A program made the translations under genes and the position numbers. Below the pieces are notes generated by a model. It was not told the DNA's origin. It searched no databases and saw only the letters and a program-made list of their open reading frames with translations. Of a stretch of DNA of 64,000 nucleotides, positions 34,501 to 45,600 are shown in pieces; positions within the stretch are counted from its first letter, which is position 1, and each line of letters opens with the position of its first letter. Source of the DNA: Branchiostoma floridae (lineage: Eukaryota > Chordata > Leptocardii > Amphioxiformes > Branchiostomatidae); assembly GCF_000003815.2 (NCBI RefSeq), contig NC_049982.1, positions 20,604,083 through 20,668,082 of the forward strand, given 5' to 3'.

Positions 34501-37500
34501 NNNNNNNNNNNNNNNNNNNNNGGGGGGACTTGCGTTTCTCGGAACGCCGAATGACCAACGTCAATGCGTGTCCCTCGGGAGTCGAAGCCTTCGACATCGT
34601 ATTTCTGAGTCAAAACTGACAGACATTTGCTTGGTTCTCTTGTCTTTTAAAACAGTTAGAATTGTCTGAACACGAAGTCACCGCCGCCATTTTCCTTTGT
34701 TCCTCGATCTGACAGTTTCTGAGCCTGGGTCACAGCGCGCGTCTCCGGCAACTTTGCCAATCGAATAGACAAATCGTGTAAATTCCGCTAGTTGCCGGCA
34801 AAAATTAGACGTTCAATCACTGCTGATCACAAGTTCATAATCATTTCTAAACATCAAAACGCCACAAAAACTTTCACTTGTTCAGGAAGGCTTGGCTTGA
34901 CTTGTCTGCATGCGCCATTATGCCAAGGTGGTCACGTCGAAATAAAACTGTCTCTACGTAGGCTTATTTCTTTGACAAAAATCCAACTTCGTCTAGTTCT
35001 TACATAAATAACGTTGATTTAATTGATTCTTATCGTTTTTTATACCATAATCACTGTATTTTGTGCTATAAATCAGAATTCTTGTTGCCACATTTTACCT
35101 TGGCAAAAATGGAGTCGTCCACTGACCCCTATTGACCTTGTTTATCTTCTGAGGCGGCGCCATCTTGGAAAGTTTACGCAAATACAATTCCGACATTTTT
35201 GGCCCGTGCAATACGAAAATTAGACCAGCGTACATGGATTTCAAGAGCCTATAACATTAGATACATGAACGGACGGTCTACTTGTAAAATCTGTCCATAT
35301 ATTCTTTCAGTCTGCACAGAAATGACGTTGTAGAGAAGGGTAGAGTGCAAAGAGTCTGAGACGAGAAAAACGCCAACAACACGTTGGTGGAAAAACTTCG
35401 CATAAAATCACATAATTTTGTAAAATGTTTCTTTATTCAATGTTTCCTTCGTAAATCGTCCAAGTTGAGCCTACATTTTGCTGATGTGAGTGCAGAAATT
35501 GAAAAAAGTGAACCCCGCGTGGGTTTAGCGCGGCATAACGCGGCCGGCCAGTCGCGCCGGTGACCGCTATCGGCAGTGTTGGCATAGCGGCCGGACTGAA
35601 AATTGGCTGGCCGCGACCGCATTCGACAGGTGACCGCTATAGACTATTTCTTAATGCTTAGGTCAATGGGAAAAATCCAAGGGACCGACAAAAAATGACC
35701 GCAATGGCCAGGTGGCCCCTATACTCAGGTGACCCCTAAGGCAGGTTTCACTGTACAATAATTCCTCTAGTCTATCTCCCACCTGCCAAGCCTGGATCCT
35801 CCTCCAGTAGTAGTGACATGTTGGTAGATGTGATGTCCTCAGTGACCCCACCTGGGGTGAACATCTCCATAGTGGAAGGTGGCCTCTGAGCAGGTGTGTG
35901 TACCTTCAGAAATGAGGACATTTACAGACTATAGTTAGCATCAAAAGAGGGACCATATCCTTATAGAAGAGTAAAAATATCAGCATACAGGAAATTTGGT
36001 TTATTCTCAGACCACAGAACTTTGGTCACAATATGGGTGATCAAATTCTACAACACAATCCAAGATAAACTGTAGCCATGGAACAGGTGGCTTGACAGGA
36101 CTCAACAGATGACATGATGGGTAGTGGGTAAAATGCCAACTCACCATAGACTGTGATAGAGGCATGGACTTGGCAGGGGTCATTCCCAGGGTCATGCTGA
36201 CATCAAACTGTGAGGTGGAGGGGACGGGGCGCGGCGTGTAGCTGGTGTGACGCAGCTGGCTCGCCGGTGTACGCGCCATCCGCAGCACCGGGCCAGGGGT
36301 GGTGCCGACTGCCTGGTCCAGGAGCTGGAGGGCTGGCACAGGTCAAGGGTGCACCAGACAGAACTTGCAGCAAGACCATAACAAGCAATGTACTACGTAG
36401 ATACTTCATAATTAATGATTGATAGTAGTCCATAAATTCATTTGTATCTACAAAAAAACTTGGTTGAAGATACTTTTTAATACAGTCAATAAGCATCCAA
36501 AGTACATAGGATAGTTACAAGTCAACTATACATGTAATAATGTAGTATCAAAGTAGAATAACCACATTTCCTATACAAGGATACATTTCTCCACATTAGT
36601 GCTTCTCCTGCGTAGCGTCCTGCTGGCTGCCTCCTGTCGTACCGCGGGGGACGCTGCGAGGGCCGCAGTCGGGAACGATGGCCTGTAGGGAACATTCCAA
36701 CAGTGTCACAGCTGTCCCACAAGCAACATCTTCTATGCTTTTTTGCTTGAAATGTTTTCAAGCTGTCATTCTTTTTCTGAAACCTCAAAAACTTATAAAG
36801 AGGTCACTATTTCATAGTACTACTGTAGAGTTCAAATTTTCTTTGAACACCCATGTGTTCAGCATTTTCCTTTAACAAAATGGTAAGGACCATACTTCTT
36901 TCAACTGAATACTGATCATACATTTTTTTACATATTCTTTGCTTTTTAAACTTTTATGACAATGATAAGAATTACCCTAAGTGAATTTGAAAAGCATTGT
37001 TTGATGGTACATTTATGAAGGTTAGACATTTAGGTAAACAATATTAGAAAAAAAAAGAAATACAATTCAATCTCTACAACTCAATAAAAACGGACATTTC
37101 GAGTGACATCCATTACTCTTCTTCAGCATCACTAGGATGCTGAGGAAGAGTGATGGATGTCATTCGAAACGTCCAGAAGCAAATATCCGTTGTTCATCCA
37201 GTTGTAGAGATTGAATTGCATTAATTTTGAACATTGTGTCATGGTGTACGACCAGTTAACCACTGTTTCACTCTTTACCAGTAAGGAGAACTCTGGGCTT
37301 TTCATATAAAGTTTATTTTATTGGATGTATCTACAGATTAGCCTGGGTACCATCCGGAAAGAAGTTCGCTCCGGCGTTCATTATACACTATATACAGTCG
37401 CTTCTCTGTGTTTCCGTCTGGGAACGCGGACCATCTCAACGTTTGGAATCGTACAAAAAGTGGAAGCACGCGCTGATTGGCCCCTACTCATGAGCGAATT

Positions 37501-38347
37501 ATGGAATGGGTTCAAACGCTCATTCGAACAGGTGTTCCAACACCGGAAAAGCCCATCGTCCCCTTGCGCTTGCAGGCGCCGGGCTGTTGTCCTCGAACGA
37601 ATGCTCTAGAACTAATTCCTTACTTTGCTTATTAACTGACGTTACCACCAAAAGATTTGAATTTGCAAGTCTCCAGACGGATAGCAGAAGCGAACATAGG
37701 TGCGAACTACTATCCGGATGGTACCCAGGCTATCTACAGATGGCAACAGTTCATAAACAACAAAAGAAATTGTGTGGTCAAAATTTCTGTGTACACTTCC
37801 AAGTTAACACAAGTACAGTTTTACAAACATGTGGTAATTCAAGCCCTGAAGTTTTTACATGCTGTACGATGTGGCAAAAGCACTGAGATACTATCTATAT
37901 AAAAATATTATAACCTGAAGTTCTTGCGGAGCTGTCGTCTCTTGTCCAAAGCCTCATCCATCGCGCTTGGGTTGAACTCTCCTTCCTGTGACATCTATAT
38001 AACCAATAATGTGGAACCAAGGTTAATGTGATATCAATACAGTTACTGCAGACTAAGAAGTTACTGAGCCGTAACAAACTACACGGCTCCGGGTGCACGT
38101 GAAAAAAGACAGTCCGAAACACGCCTGATGGGGGAGGGGGGTAGCTTCGAAAACCAATACATTTCGTCCTGAAAATGTCAACTCTTGACAAAGACAGACC
38201 ATTCTTGTGGTTTGTTAAAATCTTGGAATTACTCACTTGCCAAATAACCCCGATGGTGGAGTCTGCGGTGTCCGTGAAGGACGCAGACAGCCGATCTCCC
38301 GGAGGTTTCCGATCAGACTGGAAATTTTTTTTTCCCGCCGACGCCAT
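26608..38347 (-). CDS. NUP107: Nucleoporin NUP107, complete, 19 exons
   Basis: NUP107 is a scaffold subunit of the Y-shaped (NUP107-160) complex of the nuclear pore. Nineteen minus-strand exons join in correct phase: 38347-38237, 37994-37915, 36682-~36585, 36332-36145, 35885-35783, 33566-33332, 32213-31998, 31627-31441, 31304-31214, 30772-30633, 30256-30089, 29833-29740, 29461-29307, 29100-28950, 28528-28221, 28039-27872, 27494-27351, 27102-26935 and 26715-26608. They encode about 968 residues, close to the 925 of the human protein. Family signatures include [77 protein letters not shown] and the C-terminal [11 protein letters not shown]. The start is MASAGKKNF with an open frame to the first donor. 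The third exon is the least certain. The gene is divergent from POLL, 637 bp away. Confidence 0.95.
27530..27842. repeat. Minisatellite in a NUP107 intron
   Basis: Diverged units built from CACACATTAACACC, TCCCACAG and CATCTACAACACACAT repeat about a dozen times in the intron between exons 16 and 17. Unit length varies between roughly 22 and 30 bp. Confidence 0.85.
28950..31627 (-). CDS. NUP107: NUP107 middle exons 8-14
   Basis: These exons encode the helical solenoid. Exon 8 carries [21 protein letters not shown] and [11 protein letters not shown]; exon 9 [20 protein letters not shown]; exon 10 [16 protein letters not shown] and [14 protein letters not shown]; exon 11 [16 protein letters not shown] and [11 protein letters not shown]; exon 12 [15 protein letters not shown]; exon 13 [17 protein letters not shown]; exon 14 AFYTATLP and [10 protein letters not shown]. 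For exon 10 the nearer AG (TTTCCAG) would give an immediate stop, so the acceptor GGCCTAG at 30773 is chosen; it restores V-S-S-E-L-A. Confidence 0.93.
31998..38347 (-). CDS. NUP107: NUP107 N-terminal exons 1-7
   Basis: Exon 1 ([14 protein letters not shown]...VIWQ) and exon 2 ([13 protein letters not shown]...LRKNF) are low-complexity and polar, as expected for the disordered N-terminus. Exon 3 (about 36682-36585) reads RPSFPTAAL...SRTLRRRST if entered in phase 2; its donor (AAAT|GTATCC) is the only one seen that keeps phase, and it is weak. Exon 4 is Ser/Thr/Pro-rich ([14 protein letters not shown]). Exon 5 carries [12 protein letters not shown] and LEEDPGLA, aligning with the start of the folded helical domain. 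Exons 6 and 7 carry [23 protein letters not shown] and [14 protein letters not shown]. The intron between exons 5 and 6 holds a 1.67-kb transposon and an assembly gap, and that between exons 6 and 7 holds an 812-bp element. Confidence 0.85.
32382..33193. mobile_element. hAT-like non-autonomous element, long copy (812 bp)
   Basis: It starts CAGGGATAAACAAGTCC and ends ACTTGTCTAAGTTTAACCCTG. The CAGGG...CCCTG termini are hAT-like. Inside are repeated, oppositely oriented blocks of the motif CTTGCCCGA/TCGGGCAAG. The right end matches the right end of the 54443-54757 copy almost base for base. Only a 5-bp direct repeat (ATATG) flanks it, so the 8-bp duplication expected of hAT elements is not clean. 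Confidence 0.7.
34084..35753. mobile_element. Pogo/Tigger-like non-autonomous DNA element
   Basis: The left end TA-CAGTGAAACCTGTCTATAG (34082 onward) is mirrored at the right by GGCAGGTTTCACTG-TA (ending 35755). The terminal inverted repeat is about 28 bp, and a TA dinucleotide lies just outside both ends, as expected for Tc1/mariner/pogo-type insertion. Subterminal GGTGGCCCCTATA blocks repeat in both orientations. The interior includes the 100-N gap, so a hidden coding part cannot be excluded; the visible interior encodes nothing recognisable. Confidence 0.7.
34422..34521. other. Assembly gap (100 N)
   Basis: Exactly 100 N, the conventional size for a gap of unknown length. Open frames running through it are not real. 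Confidence 1.
37063..37218. mobile_element. Palindromic hairpin element (156 bp)
   Basis: CAATTCAATCTCTACAAC at the left is mirrored by GTTGTAGAGATTGAATTG at the right, and ACTCTTCTTCAGCATC is mirrored by GATGCTGAGGAAGAGT in the middle, so the whole stretch can fold into one hairpin. It resembles a foldback MITE; no target duplication is clear. Confidence 0.75.
37339..37732. mobile_element. TAGCCTGG-family MITE with 9-bp target duplication (394 bp)
   Basis: The left end TAGCCTGGGTACCATCCGG is mirrored at the right by CCGGATGGTACCCAGGCTA, and a further GAAGTTCGC is mirrored by GCGAACTAC with small differences. The same TCTACAGAT lies directly outside both ends (37330-37338 and 37733-37741), a perfect 9-bp target duplication. 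It has no coding capacity and lies in a NUP107 intron. Confidence 0.88.
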
Positions 38348-38984
38348 TTTGAACGACTAGACTATTCCATAATTCCAAACTAAGGGTAAGATTTCCAAAC
38401 TATGATCCCTTACTTGAATAAATGGCTCAGAAAAAAGTATAACGAATATGCTTTCAGGACTAGAATGATGTAGTAAAGATATGAAAATTAAAATCTAATC
38501 CATGATTTTTCAATAGGTAGATCATAAATACAGATAAGAAAATATTTCAAGTGCCTTTTCCCCCTAAATTTATTGTGATAGTCCCCCATTACATCGTTTC
38601 CGCTTTGAGTTGCTGAAGATTCAGAAGAAAACGAGTTGTTGCGTTACTTCTATGTCTAAAATGATATATGAGGTTTCTCGTATTGTCCTTAACATCACAA
38701 ACGTGGGTTTGTATACTCCGTTAACTTAACCTGTTGTTAAAACCTCACAGGTTGAGGTTAAGGAATCCACTTCGTGTCAAAGGTTAGAGGACAACGACCT
38801 AAGGTCTGCCCAGGTGTGTTGCTTGATGTGTTGTTGATAACATATCTGAAGCATGTCCTGACAAGGTTTGTTGTGTACAAACAGGATGGTCAACGCTTTA
38901 GTGTGATTTCTTGAATTTTTAGAAGCATCTGTTCTCTAGCTATACGTTTGATCAACGCATGTAACGTACGATTCACCTCAAGAT
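38348..38984. promoter_or_regulatory. Putative bidirectional promoter between NUP107 and POLL
   Basis: The two ATGs point away from each other and are 637 bp apart, with no other gene or evident repeat between. No TATA box at a usual distance was seen on either side, which fits housekeeping promoters. The exact transcription starts cannot be read from the sequence. Confidence 0.5.
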
Positions 38985-39624
38985 ATGGGCGACAGGAAAC
39001 GGGGCCTACCACAAGACTCACAACAACCAGACACCAAACGAAAGAAATCTCTGCCCACTTGCGGGCCTAAGAGCGCGAAAGCAACTTCAAGTGTTGATCA
39101 AAATGTTCCCAAGATCTTTCAGGACGTCAGAGCGTTCATACTTCCTGCAGGGCTGGGAAAGGCGAGGATGGACATCTTCAAACGCCAGATTCCACGGTTT
39201 GGTGGTGACCTGCACGGCCAGATCAGCAGCACCACCTCTCATATTGTTGTGGATGATAACATGGAATATGACAGACTCTGTCGAATCCTCAAGGTTGAAA
39301 AACCACCCGTTCATGCAAGTGTGGTACATGCAAACTGGGTAAGTGACTGTATTGAAAGTCGAACGCTACTTGGCACAGATGAATACACAATCAAAGTCCC
39401 TGCCTCTGTGACATTGATACCCCAGAAGAAAACAACATCAGAAGATGAGAAGGAATCTGTCAGCAAATCAGAAGGCAGGTCACAAGCTACTGGCCAATCA
39501 GATTTACCCGTGCAGAAGGTTGATGATGAGGGTGATCAGAAGGACAGTGGAGTAGAGAGTGCAGCTACATCACAGCCATCTCCTGCCAAGGACGCCTGGT
39601 GGTGGAGGAAGAACAAAACCAAAG
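38985..39624 (+). CDS. POLL: POLL exon 1: BRCT domain
   Basis: The exon begins [21 protein letters not shown], a basic stretch that may serve as a nuclear localisation signal. A BRCT domain follows at about residues 35-145: [32 protein letters not shown], and the C-terminal tryptophan motif [13 protein letters not shown]. This domain binds Ku/XRCC4-ligase partners in end joining. A polar Ser/Glu/Lys tail ends at AAAG|GTGGGT (39624). A single exon for the whole BRCT domain is compact compared with vertebrate genes. Confidence 0.93.
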
Positions 39625-42600
39625 GTGGGTGCTTCTGAGGTACAGAAGAGGTTTGGATGCTGGCTTTTGAGGAGATTGCGAGCTAATATTTTCATGGTCC
39701 TCAGGTTACACTTTGACCACATTTACGGCCTCTCCACATTTCTCAAAAGGATGATCTATGTGTGATGTCATTCATTCATTCATTCATTCATTCATTCATT
39801 CATTCATTCATTCATTCATTCATTCATTCATTCATTCATTCATTCATTCATTCATTCATTCATTCATTCATTCATTCATTCTTTCATTCATTCATTCTTT
39901 CATTCATTCATTCATTCATTTTTTGGTCAGTGATTAGTTGACTGATTGATCCATTCATTAATATATTCATTTTAATTCTGTTACATGCCTGTGTTGAGTT
40001 TGAATACTAGTATCCAATCAAACATTTCTGAAAATTAAATAGAAAAGCAACAACAGCAACAACATTGACATCATTGTTAAATCAGAAATTGTTCACAATG
40101 CACCAGCCAGAAACAAAACATGTAACTAAAGCTATATATTTAAGCTTAGGAATGGCATTTTCATCAGCACATCAATACTGTTTTAAGATGCTTTCTCAGG
40201 TTTCTATAACTCAAACAGCAATGAAAATATTCTATCTTGCAGTACTAATGCAGCTGTAACAACTTCCTCTAGGGGGCACTGCTAGCATGGTGTATCTGTT
40301 CTTGATCAGTTCCCACAGGTGAGGACAGTGATGACAGCAGCTACATCCCCACAGATGAGGATGAGGATGAGGAGGATGCAGGAAACCAGCTGCAGGAGGT
40401 GGAGTCATCCCCATCAACATCTGCCTCCTCCACACCCAACACCTCCCCCCAGAAACTACCAGTAAGTTCTTAGTACGGTCAAACCTGTATTAGCGACCAC
40501 CTTTGCATAGCGGCCACCTGGCCATTGCAGTCACTTTTTGTTGTTCCTGTGGATTTTTCCCATTGACCTAGTCTATAATGGCCACCTGTCCACGGTCACA
40601 TGATTTCCAGTCCCGTAGATACAGAAACGCTGCCTAGTGGCCACATTTCTCCAGTCCCTTGTGTGGCCGCTAGAGACAGGTTTGACTGCAATTCCAAGTG
40701 CCAGAGTGGCCAACATTGTTAGTATTATTTCTATGAATTTAATGATTTGATGAAGTGTTGACTGACACGGGCAGCTTGTTGAACAGAATTACTAAAAAAA
40801 GCAAAAATGGACTTTCAGTTGTTCATTGTTCATTGTTTTTGTTTGTTTGTTTGTTTGTAAGGCCTTGAAATAAAAGAATTAAATTTTGACTTTTGTTGTG
40901 TAATTTTGTTTGCCAAAATGCAGGATTAGATTTCAGCCCCCAGTGTCTTCATTTTAAACAACAGGTTGTGAGTACTAGTACTCAGTTTGTAAGTTAGAAA
41001 AACTGCAAGTATTTTATTTAAACCTGATTGATCATGACATTCAGATGTGTTGATTCTAACTTTTCACTAGATAAAATACAACAATAAGTGATGATATTGT
41101 GTATGTACTAGGCATATTAAGAAATAGATTGCTTGTTGCTTCAAAATGTTTGCATATTTCACATTTACTCAATCACGGCCCATGACCACAGCGATAGTAA
41201 TGATAATACTAAATAATGATGTCTTTTATGTAGTGAAACATTGATTCTACATTATAGTACATAGGAATAACAATAGGGCTAAGCAAACACAGTCAGTGAT
41301 TCTTATTTCTTTCATGGCTTGAAATTCTTTGGAAGCTGAAACTTTTGAATCTAACAGTGCATAATCAAACGCAATACATGCATGTTCCCATCCCCTTGTT
41401 GCCTCATCTAATAAACTACTATGGTTTCTGTCAACAGCTACTAGCACTTTGTTAATGGCCAAAGGTTCAAAAGTATTGGACAATGAATTCATAGTACATC
41501 GGCGTCCGCTCGTGGCCAAGCATTAGTTCATGTCAAGCCAGCCTCAGTTGCTGATTGTTGGTGGCGATGTCTTAAGTGGCTGCTCAGGCCCAGGGTAGTA
41601 TGGAAGAGTCTGGTACACTTTGTGCAGGACAGAGTGGGTGGAGAGCGAGGAAGGAGGATGGATTCATACAGCTTCAAAATATCTTAGAATAAAGGAAAAC
41701 TTTTAAGGTTTAAGTACCTAATATTTAACTTTTAGATTTTCAGGGTTACAGGGGGCGCTTTCGGGTCCGGTCACGGTTTGAGTCTCTCCCATGTTTGGTG
41801 TTGCAAACTTCCGTTTTTTAAGCACTTCTTCCTTCCATCGATCGTCAATCGAGGTGAAGTGTTGCAGACGAATGTATATTCCATCTTCTAAGATCCATTT
41901 TTGCTAGAAAAAAGCTCTTTTTGCTGACAAAATTTCCCTCGAAAGGACCGAATGGGGAGGGCCATAATTTTCTGCAGACTACTCTACTGTTCAGCACAGT
42001 GAACTCAGTGAACTAGAAGCCCTTGTTGGCGTAGCTTTAGTGAGACACCGAAGGGAGAACAGGAGGAGGTTTCGTTCCAACAACAAGCGTCTGTTCAGTG
42101 AGTAGGCGGGTGGTGGTGTGTCGGGCTGTGTTGGAGATAGACGCATGACAGCTCGCCATTAGAACCCCCCTCCCATCCACGACGACATTCTTTGCAGTGT
42201 TTATCTGGCTGGTGTGGAACAAGCAGCGGGCCCCATTTTACGGGGCCCTCGCCGGTAAGATTCCAATCTTGCAGGTCGTTGTGTTGCTGTTTGTCTTTCC
42301 AACATGAATGGTTAGACAGATGTTACATCTAGTCATTCTTTAACAACATTTCTGCATTGTTTACATCATGCCGAGGCACAAGCCCACGCCACCTAGCAAC
42401 AACGACCCCAAGAAGCGCAAGTACAGCTCTACAGGGTCCCAAACTGATGAAGAGCCGGATACGGAAGGGTCAGACATCAAGTCAATTTTACAAACAATTA
42501 AGGTACAACTTGCAGAACTGGCAACAACCAAGCAACAGGTAGGAGAGAATTCATTACATATTGTAAACATTGCAAAAGCCTCTCAACACCTGGAGGATGA

Positions 42601-45600
42601 AGTGTCGGACCTGAAAAAGAAACTGACAGAACTTTCTGAGAAGGTGAGGATTTACCAGGAGAATCAAGTTAAGTATGAAAGAGAAAAGGTAAAGTCACAA
42701 CACAAACAAGTCCAGATGGAAGCTCAGTCTCGTAGAGAAAACCTCATTTTCTACAATGTTCCAGAGGAACCATCTGAGAAACCCCAGCGTACAGAAAAGC
42801 TACTAACCCAGATTCTCGAGCATAACGCCAAAATCCCGGGTAATGTTGTGAAAAACATTAAGTTTCAACGAGTTCATCGCCTGGGAAGGACCCGTATTGG
42901 CGATAATGCGCGACCGCGGCCGATCATCGCGAAGTTTGTATGGTTTAAGGATCGGGAGATGGTAAGAGGTGCGGCCAGAAATCTGAAAGGCACAAACTTC
43001 GGCATCGCAGAGGACTTCCCAAGGCAGATTCGAGAGGTTCGGAAGAAACTCATGCCGGTTCTCAGGGCAGCACGCGCGGCGCAGCCGCCGAAATTCGCCG
43101 TTCTTAACGTCGACCAGCTATATATCGACGGTGATCTGTACACTGGACCGGAAAGTAAAAGACCATATACTACTACTTAAGAACATGGAACAGTATTGAA
43201 CAGTGAGAAACATGGCCCCGAACTTGTTATTTATGTATTCTTTTTTCTTTCTGTGTGAACTGTTAATATTTCTAAGAGCGGTGATGAGCTGTTTTCTCAG
43301 ATGGACAATAGGTCCTTTTCGCACGCTCATGTTTTGTAAGTGTCTGTTTTTATTGTTTAATTATGTCATATAATTTTTTTGTTTCCACGGATCCAAATTC
43401 ATGCTTAGTACTTGACATCATTTTCATTCCTTATCTTGCCACATTTAATGCATCAAAACAAAGGCTAAAATCTCGCCCCTTTCTGTGACATGAACACCAA
43501 GATTGGTTCTTATAATGTGAATGGTCTAGCAAACTCTCGTAAAAGAAGAGAGGTGTTTAATTGGCTTAAAGAAAAATCTCACGATATAATATGTTTACAA
43601 GAAACCCACTCAGTACTTAAAGACGAAATGACTTGGAAACAGGAATGGGGCGGGACAATAGTCTTCAATCATGGGACAACAAATCAACGTGGTGTTTTGA
43701 TATTATTCAAAGAAAATCTAAACTTTACCATCAACTATTCTATAAAAGATGATGATGGGCGATCCTTGATACTAGACATATCTGTAAATGATCTGTATTT
43801 ATGTATATGTAATCTGTACGCACCAAACACAGATAACCCTAACTTTTTTGATAACATAGAAAAATTGATATTTAACCTGAAATTAAATCACAATAACTTT
43901 ATTATCGTTGGAGACTTCAACACGATACAGAATGCGACCTTGGATAGAGCTGGACAAAACCCAGTAATATATCACCCGAATGCACAACGAAAAATTAATG
44001 AACTGATGTTTGCTTTAGACTTAGTAGATATTTGGAGACATAAACACCCTCATACAGTCAGATTTACTTGGCGAAGAGGAAGGCAAGCGAGCCGCCTGGA
44101 TTATTTCTTAATATCTTTTTCACTTATGGTGGATATTTCAAATGTAAAAATTCTAGACAGACTAAAATCCGATCATAAATTTATTTCACTTGTTATTCAA
44201 AACATAAGCCGTACGCGTGGAAAAAATTACTGGAAGTTGAATCAAACACTATTAAAGGATAAGAACTTTCGGAAGAAAACTGAAAAATTTATAGAAGAGT
44301 TTTTTCGATTTAATATAGGCACAACCGATCCGTTAACGGTTTGGGACGCCTTCAAGTGTTGTTTTAGAGGACACTGCATCAAATTTGCATCATTGAAACG
44401 AAAATCTTTTATCTCAAAAGAAAATGATCTTCAAAAACGGATCGACCAGCTAACCGTTAAACTAGACGAGACTGATGAGCCGCCACAATCTGTTCTTGAC
44501 GAACTTAGTGTACTGCAGAGTGAATTAGAAGATTTATATGAACAGAAAACGGACCAGCTGGTATATAAACAAAGAGCTGATTGGATGGAATTTGCTGACA
44601 GGTGTACCAAACAATTTCTTGATCTTGGTCGACGAAACTGTTGTAAGAAAAATGTTATGATTTTAAATACAACTGACGGGGAAACTATTCACAACCCCCC
44701 GCGTGTTATGGAAAAAATTAAAACATTTTATCATTCCCTATACTCCTTTAAAAACCCTCCAGAAGATCTCGATGATACAAATTGTGATCCCTTCTTTCCA
44801 AAGGACAATTACGTTCTTTTAAGTCCTGAACAGAAAAATTCCTGTGAAGGACTAATTACGGAAAAGGAGTTGTGGGAAGCGATTAGTAGTTTTAAAGATG
44901 GCAAAAGCCCAGGTCTTGATGGGATTCCGATCGAAGTGTACAAGACTTTTTTTTCTAATTTAAAACATCCCTTGCTACAGTGTTTCAATTACGCATATGA
45001 AAAAGGTAATTTGTCAAAATCACAGAGGGAAGGATTAATCACTCTTCTATTAAAACAAGATGCAGATGGTCAGTATAAGGATCCGACACTGCTTAACAAC
45101 TGGCGACCCCTATCACTGTTATGTTGCGATGTACGCATTCTATCAAAAGTAATTTCACTTAGGATGAGAAATGTTATTGCGAGTCTAATAAATAAAGATC
45201 AAAGTGGATTTTTACAAAACAGATTTATTGGTGAAAACATCTGTCAAATTCTTGAAATTATTCAATACTATGAAAATGAAAGATTACCAGGTATGATTTT
45301 CATAGCAGACTTTGAAAAGGCTTTTGACAAGCTTCGATGGGATTTCATGTTTAGGACTTTAGAATTTTATGGTTTCGGACAATCATTTATTAGCTGGGTT
45401 TCTGTTCTCTATAAAGACATTACAAGTAGAGTGATAAATAATGGTTATATTTCAGCCCCCTTTTCGCTATTGCGTGGTGTTCGACAAGGTTGCCCGCTCT
45501 CGCCGTATCTGTTTATTTTATGTGTAGAACTCCTGGCCACGAAAATTAGATCAAACAACACAATAGAAGGATTAACGATGCATGGAGTGGAAATTAAGGT

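Noticed and set aside
34292-34619. Open frames running across 34422-34521
   Set aside because: They cross 100 undetermined bases, and the flanking sequence is part of a transposon.
38175-38360. Plus-strand open frame over NUP107 exon 1
   Set aside because: It is antisense to the NUP107 start, and the minus-strand frame has a good ATG and donor with phase-matched following exons.
41247-41519. A second small gene sharing its N-terminus with a frame at 47527-47718
   Set aside because: The shared residues come from the 341-bp direct duplication around the retrotransposon; this is 3' UTR sequence of the LRR gene.
42874-43143. Minus-strand open frame over the L1/Tx1 ORF1
   Set aside because: Shadow of ORF1, which has the coiled-coil and RRM pattern on the plus strand.
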